Source: Nitrososphaerales archaeon (GTDB lineage Archaea; Thermoproteota; Nitrososphaeria; Nitrososphaerales; Gagatemarchaeaceae). Taken from it: a stretch of 5,057 nucleotides of DNA. The position numbers and the translations under genes are program-made. This document shows positions 1 to 4,969 of the stretch, piece after piece (positions within the stretch are counted from its first letter, which is position 1; each line of letters begins with the position of its first letter). The stretch is taken from contig JASHVT010000113.1 in the NCBI GenBank assembly GCA_030039515.1, positions 1 to 5,057 of the forward strand, read 5' to 3'. Under the pieces are notes generated by a model. The model saw nothing but the letters and a program-made list of their open reading frames with translations. It was not told the DNA's origin and searched no databases.

Positions 1-352
1 GGACCCCAAGATGGCGAGAGGGTCTCTCGGCAACATGAGGAGTCTGGGCCAAGAGTGGCTCGGTGTGATGCGCGGAGACGCCTTCTTCCCTCCCCTCGCA
101 AGGGTGGATGCCATAGCCACTGACGTCCCTTACGGGCGGGCCTCCAGCACGCTGGGAGCCGACCGGGACGAGGTCGTCGGGCTGGCGCTCTCCTCCATGG
201 CGAGGCTGCTCCCCGCCGGAGCCAGGGCCGTGCTGATGCACGCCAAGACAGGAGCTCAGATGGTCGCGGGCGGCTTCGAGGTGGAGGAGGAGCACGACCT
301 TTACGTTCATAAGCTCCTGACACGGACGATTTCTGTCCTGAGGAGGAGATAG
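1..352 (+). CDS. tRNA (guanine(10)-N2)-methyltransferase Trm-G10 type, C-terminal part (5' end outside window)
   Basis: The reading frame is open from the left edge (first full codon at base 2) to a TAG at 350-352, so this is the 3' end of a longer gene; full-length relatives also carry an N-terminal THUMP domain. Visible are the later motifs of a Rossmann-fold SAM methyltransferase: an RGDA turn that fits the adenine-binding acidic motif, then TDVPYGRASS (DVPYGR at 122-139) in the place of the (D/N)PPY catalytic motif IV. The C-terminus, HKLLTRTISVLRR, is the usual ending of the archaeal Trm-G10/TRM11-like family (COG1041). Family members make N2-methyl- or N2,N2-dimethylguanosine at position 10 of tRNA. 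The first proline of PPY is Val here; I recall non-Pro residues at this site in some archaeal homologues, so activity is probably retained. RNase Z follows after 17 bases, suggesting co-transcription. The family call is fairly firm; the exact specificity is inferred. Confidence 0.82.
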   Translation, partial: DPKMARGSLGNMRSLGQEWLGVMRGDAFFPPLARVDAIATDVPYGRASSTLGADRDEVVGLALSSMARLLPAGARAVLMHAKTGAQMVAGGFEVEEEHDLYVHKLLTRTISVLRRR

Positions 353-369
353 CGACGACCAGCCTCGAC

Positions 370-1275
370 GTGACTTTTCTCGGGACGAGCTCGGCGGCGC
401 CGACAAGGGAGCGCGGCCTGCCGTCGATCGCGGTCGTGAGGGAGGGCGAGGTCGTCCTGCTGGACTGCGGCGAAGGAGTCCAGAGGAGGGTGATCACGCA
501 CGGGATAGGCCTGAACAAGGAGATGACTATCCTCGTCACCCACCTCCACGGGGACCACGTGACGGGCCTTCTCGGCCTGCTGCAGACGATGAGCCTGGCT
601 CAGAGGAAGAAGGAGGTCAACGTCGTAGGCCCTGCGAAGCTCCAGAAGTGGCTCCAAGTGACCGCTGAGCTGCTCCAGATCGGGCTCTCGTTCCCCATAA
701 GCTTCCGCGCCGTCAAGGGAGGGACCGTGCTCAGGACGAGAGGCTTCAGAGTGAGGGCGACCAAGGCCAGCCACTCCGTGGAGGCTTACTGCTACCTCTT
801 GGAGGAGCACGAGCGGCCTGGCGAGTTCCATCCGGGAGACGCGAAGGCGCTGGGGATCCCTGAGGGCAAGCTCTGGTCGAGACTGCAAAAGGGACGGCCC
901 GTGACCGTCAAGGGAAGGAGGATACTCCCTTCAGAAGTGACAGGCTCGCCCAGGCCCGGACGGAAGATAGGCTACTCGGGCGACACGAGGCCCTCAGCCA
1001 GGCTTGCGAGGTTCTTCCATGGGTGCGACCTGCTGATCTTCGACTCCACCTTCAAGCAGGGCGACCGAGACAAGGCCCTGGAGCGCATGCACAGCACCTG
1101 CGTGGAGGCGGCCGGGGTGGCCAAGGCGGCCGGGGCGGGAAGGCTCGCGCTGACCCACTTCAGCGCAAGATATAGGAGCGTCTCGGGCCTCGTGAGGGAG
1201 GCCCGCCAGGTGTTCCCGAGCACGTTCGCCGCATCAGACGGCATGAAGGTGGAGGTCGGCTACCGCGGTTCCTGA
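370..1275 (+). CDS. rnz: Ribonuclease Z (tRNA 3' endonuclease)
   Basis: This is a 301-residue metallo-beta-lactamase-fold nuclease that cuts the 3' trailer from pre-tRNA after the discriminator base, ahead of CCA addition. The N-terminus TFLGTSSAAPT and LLDCGEGVQRR (30-40) are typical of the short RNase Z family. The zinc ligands are visible: THLHGDH (H58, H60, D62, H63), H135, D205 in GYSGDTRPS, and H263 in LTHFSARY. The family HST motif (H241) is also present. The region ALGIPEGKLWSRLQKGRPV (160-178) matches the family's conserved segment, and the length is normal at about 300. The start is GTG at 370; no ATG, GTG or TTG lies in frame between it and the previous gene. A strong Shine-Dalgarno-like GGAGGAGAT sits at 342-350, about 20 bases away, which is too far for GTG-370, so a leaderless-like or unusual initiation is possible. 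The 3' end overlaps the convergent UPF0201 gene by 16 bases. Confidence 0.95.
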   Translation: MTFLGTSSAAPTRERGLPSIAVVREGEVVLLDCGEGVQRRVITHGIGLNKEMTILVTHLHGDHVTGLLGLLQTMSLAQRKKEVNVVGPAKLQKWLQVTAELLQIGLSFPISFRAVKGGTVLRTRGFRVRATKASHSVEAYCYLLEEHERPGEFHPGDAKALGIPEGKLWSRLQKGRPVTVKGRRILPSEVTGSPRPGRKIGYSGDTRPSARLARFFHGCDLLIFDSTFKQGDRDKALERMHSTCVEAAGVAKAAGAGRLALTHFSARYRSVSGLVREARQVFPSTFAASDGMKVEVGYRGS

Positions 1276-1643
1276 CTCGTCAGCCACTCTATCACTTCGT
1301 CCAGCTTCTCGGAGCCAATCGTCATCACTATGGGACCAAGAGGCGACTCCTCAGGCTCTCCGCACACGGCGACGACGCCCACCGCCGCCGCCTGCCGGTT
1401 TAGGAGAAGGGTTGCCGAGGCCCCGGTCTTTCCTCGGTAAAGCGCCGCTCTCGCCGCAGACCTCACTCTCCTCGCCCTCAGCTGTTCGCGGAACCGATTG
1501 AGCGAGCCGGGGTCGTCCGACGAGAACTTCGCACGCGCGTCGGACATTGACACCTCTGCGACGTCCACTCCCACCACGTTCGCAACAGCCGCGGCTACCT
1601 TCGCGGGGCTCTCGGAGGGAGACACGCCGGCATCCACCGACAC
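1260..1643 (-). CDS. UPF0201 family protein (COG1931, archaeal, function unknown)
   Basis: A 127-residue soluble protein with no signal peptide or membrane segment. It shows the hallmarks of the archaeal UPF0201 family: an N-terminal strand followed by SPSESPAKV (8-16, cf. PTEDPEKV in relatives), an Arg-rich helix SLNRFREQLRARRVRSAAR (47-65), then LNRQAA (81-86) and SPLGPI (100-105). The function is not established. From memory the family has been grouped with RNA-binding-like folds, and the basic helix would fit that, but this is inference. The start is GTG at 1643-1641, 13 bases after the stop of the UPF0200 gene; upstream codons in this frame (RFK) resemble the family N-terminus but offer no standard start codon before an in-frame stop. 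It is the second gene of a two-gene unit with UPF0200. Some archaea encode the two as one fused polypeptide, which supports a shared function. Its 3' end overlaps rnz by 16 bases. Confidence 0.85.
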   Translation of the reverse strand: MSVDAGVSPSESPAKVAAAVANVVGVDVAEVSMSDARAKFSSDDPGSLNRFREQLRARRVRSAARAALYRGKTGASATLLLNRQAAAVGVVAVCGEPEESPLGPIVMTIGSEKLDEVIEWLTSQEPR

Positions 1644-1656
1644 TTTGAAGCGTCCA

Positions 1657-2214
1657 TCAGGCGCCGGCAGCCTTCAGCCACCTCTCGACAGCCTCGTACA
1701 TCTGCGAGGCAAGCCTATCGGGAGACGTCCTCTCGTTCGAGATCACTTCGTCTGCCATGGCTATCGCCTTCCCTATCCCAACGCCGAGCTCTCTCTCGTC
1801 TCTCGACGTGAACATCTCTCTCGAAAGCGGGTCGTCGCTCCTGCCCCTTTCCTTCAAGAGAGAATACCTCCTCTCTGGCGAGGCATGCACCGCGACGAGC
1901 AGGACGCTCGCCCCTCTCCTGAACCTCTCCACTTCTGCCAGCGACCGAATGCCGTCGACGACGACCCTGTCCGAGGCCTCCTTCGTTATCTCCTTCATGC
2001 AGAGGTCAGCTACCGCCGACTCGCCGAACTCCTTCCTCAGGCTGGTCATCACTTCTCCGGTGTTCTTGGCGTTGGGTTCCAGCCCTCTCCTCGCCGTCTC
2101 GTTCCGTATCACATCGCCCATCACTATCCTCCTCCAACCTTTCGCCACGAGCGTCTTGGCCGCCGTCGACTTCCCAGCGCCGGGCATCCCTGTGATCGCC
2201 ACAATCTGGACCAA
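1657..2214 (-). CDS. UPF0200 family P-loop nucleotide kinase-like protein
   Basis: A 185-residue P-loop NTPase related to adenylate, cytidylate and dephospho-CoA kinases. The Walker A motif GMPGAGKST is at residues 9-17. An NMP-binding-like GDVIRNE follows (33-39), then a hydrophobic strand with Asp, VVVDGIRS (84-91, Walker B-like), and HASPERR...ERGRSDDP (110-129), a LID-like Arg-rich segment. The C-terminal part, with ADEVISNE, matches the nucleoside-kinase layout. It belongs to archaeal UPF0200, sometimes annotated as dephospho-CoA kinase-like. The true substrate is not known to me, and archaea have been reported to use an unrelated GTP-dependent enzyme for the dephospho-CoA step, so I do not assign that role. 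The start is TTG at 2214-2212, placing the first strand directly before Walker A as in relatives. Promoter: the palindromic TATA at 2245-2254 would give a leader of roughly 10 bases. UPF0201 lies immediately downstream. Confidence 0.88.
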   Translation of the reverse strand: MVQIVAITGMPGAGKSTAAKTLVAKGWRRIVMGDVIRNETARRGLEPNAKNTGEVMTSLRKEFGESAVADLCMKEITKEASDRVVVDGIRSLAEVERFRRGASVLLVAVHASPERRYSLLKERGRSDDPLSREMFTSRDERELGVGIGKAIAMADEVISNERTSPDRLASQMYEAVERWLKAAGA

Positions 2215-2244
2215 ACTGACCTGTCATCTGCCCGCCGCGTAGCG

Positions 2245-2254
2245 GATTTAAATC
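2245..2254. promoter_or_regulatory. Palindromic TATA box in divergent intergenic region
   Basis: GATTTAAATC is a perfect 10-bp palindrome and the only AT-rich run in the 64-base gap between the UPF0200 and thpR starts. Its centre (2249.5) is about 29 bases before the TTG start of thpR, fitting a leaderless transcript on the plus strand. It is about 35 bases before the UPF0200 start on the minus strand, fitting a leader near 10 bases. Being symmetric, it could serve both directions, with direction set by the flanking BRE sequences. Inferred from spacing only. Confidence 0.6.
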
Positions 2255-2278
2255 GAGTTCCCGTTTTCGAGGGTCCGC

Positions 2279-2833
2279 TTGCGCGCCTTCGTCGCCCTGG
2301 GAGTCGAGGAGCCCAAGGTCCTCGACTCGATCCAAGCCGTGCAGGCCAAGCTCCGTGCCACAGGGGCAGACCTCAAACTGGTCGAACGTGAGAACCTGCA
2401 CTTCACGATCAGGTTCCTCGGCGAGATATCAGAGGCGCAAGCGTCTGAGGCTGCGACGAGGCTCGGCGCCTTGTCTCTGAAGGGGGGAAGAGCCGAAGTG
2501 AGAGGCGTAGGAGCCTTCCCGAGCGCGGCCAGCCCTAGGGTAGTGTGGTGCGGCATGTCGCCCGAGGGCGGGTCCCTGGTCGACTCGATAGCAAGCTCCG
2601 TCTCCGGCGCACTACAAGGGATAGGCGAGCAAGAGAGGGGGGAGTTCAAGGCTCACCTGACTCTCGCCAGGGTCAGGTCTCCAAGGGGTTCGCAGGCACT
2701 GGCGGCCGAGATCAGGAACTGCTCTGCCCTGGCCTTCGGTCTGACGGACCTCGTGGCCCTGCGGCTGAAGTCGAGCACTCTGACGCCGAGGGGCCCTGTC
2801 TACTCTGACGTTGGAGTGTACCCGCTGAATTGA
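2279..2833 (+). CDS. thpR: RNA 2',3'-cyclic phosphodiesterase (2'-5' RNA ligase family)
   Basis: A 184-residue member of the 2H phosphoesterase superfamily, archaeal/bacterial ThpR type. The two catalytic HxTx motifs are intact: HFTI (H41, T43) and HLTL (H126, T128), each in normal context (ENLHFTIRFLGEI and FKAHLTLARV). The opening MRAFVALGV is the standard first strand, which fixes the TTG at 2279 as start. Family members hydrolyse 2',3'-cyclic phosphate to 2'-phosphate and can reversibly join tRNA halves through a 2'-5' bond in vitro; the cellular substrate in archaea is unsettled. With TATA at 2245-2254 the mRNA is probably leaderless. The TGA (2831-2833) overlaps the TTG start of the CCA enzyme gene (TTGA, 4-base overlap), so translation is likely coupled. 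Pairing of these two genes occurs in other archaea (from memory). Confidence 0.93.
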   Translation: MRAFVALGVEEPKVLDSIQAVQAKLRATGADLKLVERENLHFTIRFLGEISEAQASEAATRLGALSLKGGRAEVRGVGAFPSAASPRVVWCGMSPEGGSLVDSIASSVSGALQGIGEQERGEFKAHLTLARVRSPRGSQALAAEIRNCSALAFGLTDLVALRLKSSTLTPRGPVYSDVGVYPLN

Positions 2834-4158
2834 TCCCTGCCGACCGTGTCATCGCGCGCGCTCGAAGGGATGTGATCCCTCCGAGGAAGGACTCGGACAA
2901 GATGAACGCCCTCGCCGAGCAATTCCTCGACAGGACGAGGAAGGCGGCCGACGCCTATACTGAGACCAGGGGGGTGATGATGGGAGGCTCGTTCGCCAAA
3001 GGGACCTGGCTGGCGCGTGAAGTCGACCTAGACATATTCGTCAAGATCGACACCTCGGTCACGGACGAGCGCTTCGAGGAGGTGGGGCTCGCGGTCGGGC
3101 GCAGGGCCGCGAGAGGGCTTCCGACTGGAAAGAAGTTCGCCCAGCACCCCTACACGGAGGCGTTGGCTGGGGACGTGAAGGTGAACATCGTGCCTTGCTA
3201 CGACGTGAGGGAGGGCGAGTGGAGGAGCGCCGCTGACAGGTCGCCCTTCCACGTCAAAGTGGTCGCCGGGCTCCCGGAGGAGAAGAAGACAGAGGTGAGG
3301 CTCCTCAAGCGCTTCATGAAGTCCGTGCGCGTCTATGGCGCGGAGATAGAGACACAGGGCTTCAGCGGATACGTGACAGAGGTCCTGGTGATTAGGTTCG
3401 GCTCCTTCAAGGCGGCACTGAAGTGGTTTTCAAGCCTCCAGTTCAGGCCCCGTGGGAACCCGCTCAGCCTCCCAGACCCCGTCGACGGCGGTCGAGACCT
3501 TGGCGTAGCGATCTCGGCGGAGAAGCTCGGGAGGATGGTGCTCGCATCCAGAGAGTTTCTAAGGCGCCCCAGCCCGGCCTTCTTCCGAGCGATGAGGGAG
3601 AAGACCCGCGGAGGGAAGCGTCCCGAAGTCTATGCCATCGCGTTCTCCCATGAAAGGCTGAGCGAGGACACGCTCTGGGGTGAGCTGAGAAGGACGGCGA
3701 GGCACATCGTAAGCCACGTGGAGTCCAAAGGCTTCGCGGTCGCCAGGTGGATGGCCGCCTCGAACGACTCCGACAGGAGCGCCATACTGATGATTCCCGA
3801 GTTCACCTCGCTGCCCGAGATGGAGCAGCGGAAGGGGCCCACAGTGGACAGAAGGGACGACGTCCGGGCCTTCATCGAGTCGAACAGCAGGGAGTCCAGG
3901 CTGGTGTGGGTGGACGACGACGCTAGGGTGAGGGCCCTGAGGCCGAGGGCCTACGTTGAGCTCGAAGCCCTGCTAGTCGACCTCGTCCGAGGGAAGGGGG
4001 GAGAGACAGGGGCGTCGAGGGAGCTTGGCGCGGGGCTCAGGCGCGACGGGACGGTGCTGCACGGCGCGTCCCTTATCCGAGAGGCGGAGGCGTCGCCCTG
4101 GCTTGGAGCAGGCATCAGGGAGATTACAGAGGATGCAATCGGAACGCGCAAGCCTTGA
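2830..4158 (+). CDS. cca: CCA-adding enzyme, archaeal class I tRNA nucleotidyltransferase
   Basis: A 442-residue protein of usual length for archaeal class I CCA enzymes, which add or repair the 3' CCA of tRNA from CTP and ATP without a nucleic acid template. The nucleotidyltransferase head carries GGSFAKGTWL (52-61), followed by EVDLDIF with the carboxylate pair D66 and D68. The strand VKVNIVPCYDV (116-126) corresponds to VDVVPCY of the Archaeoglobus enzyme; the third catalytic Asp is Asn (N119) here. Further family blocks follow: RSPFHVKVV, VRLLKRFMKSVRVYGAE, GFSGYVTEVL, and the body and tail domains (DPVDGGRDLGVAIS, LRRPSPAFF, GPTVDRRDDVRAFI). The TTG start at 2830 overlaps the thpR stop, and a GGAGTG at 2813-2818 can act as ribosome binding site. 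The 3' end overlaps the kinase gene by 26 bases. The family assignment is secure; the effect of N119 is unknown. Confidence 0.95.
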   Translation: MIPADRVIARARRDVIPPRKDSDKMNALAEQFLDRTRKAADAYTETRGVMMGGSFAKGTWLAREVDLDIFVKIDTSVTDERFEEVGLAVGRRAARGLPTGKKFAQHPYTEALAGDVKVNIVPCYDVREGEWRSAADRSPFHVKVVAGLPEEKKTEVRLLKRFMKSVRVYGAEIETQGFSGYVTEVLVIRFGSFKAALKWFSSLQFRPRGNPLSLPDPVDGGRDLGVAISAEKLGRMVLASREFLRRPSPAFFRAMREKTRGGKRPEVYAIAFSHERLSEDTLWGELRRTARHIVSHVESKGFAVARWMAASNDSDRSAILMIPEFTSLPEMEQRKGPTVDRRDDVRAFIESNSRESRLVWVDDDARVRALRPRAYVELEALLVDLVRGKGGETGASRELGAGLRRDGTVLHGASLIREAEASPWLGAGIREITEDAIGTRKP

Positions 4159-4897
4159 ATTGCTGGTCAGGACGCCGTACATCCAAATCCTGACCTATCC
4201 GAGGATCTCCCTCCGCGTCGCGAAGGCGAGGATCAGACAGCTGAAGGAGATCGGAGTCTCAGAATTTGTGTTCGAGGGGAGGGTGCGCATAGGCAGGCTC
4301 GGGATTCTGGGGCTAGGGACTGTGGGCGTGGTCGTGAAGGTGAGGGCCGGGGACCGCGACCTGGCGCTCAAGATCAGGAGGACCGACGCCAACAGGCCGA
4401 GCATGGACAAGGAGGCGGCGCTGACCCGGATGGTCAACAGGCTGGAGATCGGACCCTCTGTGGTAGCGCACACGAAGGACTTCATGCTGATGCAGGCGCT
4501 GGACTATCAGGAACTTGACGAGTGGCTCAGGGGCCTCAGCGGCCAAGGAATGAGGGAGCAAGCCAGGGGAATGGTCCACTCTCTCCTCAATCAATGCAGA
4601 AAGCTGGACATAATGGGCGTAGACCACGGCCAGCTAAGCAACCTGCGCAAGCACGCCGTAGTGGCTGAGGGCCGGCCTTGGATAATCGACTTCGAGTCTG
4701 CGGGGACCTCGCGCAGGCCCAGGAACGTGACGACCGCGGCCCAATATCTGCTCGTGGGGGGACGAATCTCGCCTCTGCTGAGGAGGACTCTCGGGCTCAG
4801 GGACGCGAGGCCGACAGTCAAGCTGTTATCGGACTACAAGTCTGACATGACGGACTATACGTATTCGAAGCTCCTCGAACACCTGAAGCTGTCCTGA
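4133..4897 (+). CDS. Predicted archaeal Ser/Thr protein kinase (COG2112-like)
   Basis: A 254-residue compact protein kinase-like fold resembling the archaeal family COG2112. An N-terminal region rich in charged residues (1-50) precedes a Gly-rich loop, ILGLGTVGVVVKV (58-70), then LALKIRR with K80 as the ATP-binding lysine, KEAAL (E94 as the helix C glutamate candidate), IGPSV and DFMLMQAL in the hinge position. The catalytic loop is VDHGQLSN (163-170). IIDFESAG (184-191) gives the metal-binding Asp (D186) with DFE in place of DFG. NVTTAAQYLL (198-207) follows. In Bud32/RIO-type kinases the loop reads HGDLxxxN, so Q167 may sit where the catalytic Asp is expected; alternatively D164 serves. Start: ATG 4133 has GGGAGAT at 4118-4124 at good spacing; TTG 4160, just after the cca stop, is an alternative. 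It is last in the thpR-cca operon. Substrate unknown. Confidence 0.8.
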   Translation: MQSERASLELLVRTPYIQILTYPRISLRVAKARIRQLKEIGVSEFVFEGRVRIGRLGILGLGTVGVVVKVRAGDRDLALKIRRTDANRPSMDKEAALTRMVNRLEIGPSVVAHTKDFMLMQALDYQELDEWLRGLSGQGMREQARGMVHSLLNQCRKLDIMGVDHGQLSNLRKHAVVAEGRPWIIDFESAGTSRRPRNVTTAAQYLLVGGRISPLLRRTLGLRDARPTVKLLSDYKSDMTDYTYSKLLEHLKLS

Positions 4898-4932
4898 GCT
4901 TTCTGTCGTCCCGAGAGCACGCCGTCTCCTAA

Positions 4933-4941
4933 TCTTTAAAC
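4933..4941 (+). promoter_or_regulatory. TATA box of tRNA promoter
   Basis: TCTTTAAAC, with core TTTAAA at 4935-4940, is the AT-rich point of the 72-base gap between the kinase stop and the tRNA. Its centre is about 32 bases before the tRNA 5' end, so transcription would begin around 4963 and leave a leader of about 6 bases for RNase P to remove. The core equals that of the divergent promoter at 2245-2254. I see no clear terminator for the preceding operon beyond a pyrimidine-rich CTTTCT at 4899-4904. Confidence 0.6.
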
Positions 4942-4969
4942 TGCGACAAGACTCGGGTCAAAGACCTGC

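Noticed and set aside
122..139. DVPYGR instead of DPPYGR in the methyltransferase as a sign of lost activity.
   Set aside because: The Asp, second Pro and Tyr that define the motif are intact, and I recall other residues at the first Pro position in archaeal homologues, so inactivation is not supported.
307..888. Minus-strand 193-residue open frame opposite trmG10/rnz.
   Set aside because: It is antisense to a firmly identified RNase Z, its composition is Arg/Leu/His-rich as expected for a high-GC shadow frame, and no family motif is seen.
1498..2391. Plus-strand 297-residue open frame opposite UPF0200/UPF0201 and entering thpR.
   Set aside because: It spans two recognised genes on the other strand plus the promoter gap, and its translation is low-complexity Pro/Arg/Ser-rich; a shadow frame.
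4025..4132. Upstream extension of the kinase frame by 36 residues into cca.
   Set aside because: The extension is Arg-rich shadow coding of cca; the ATG at 4133 has a ribosome binding site and the conserved region begins after it.
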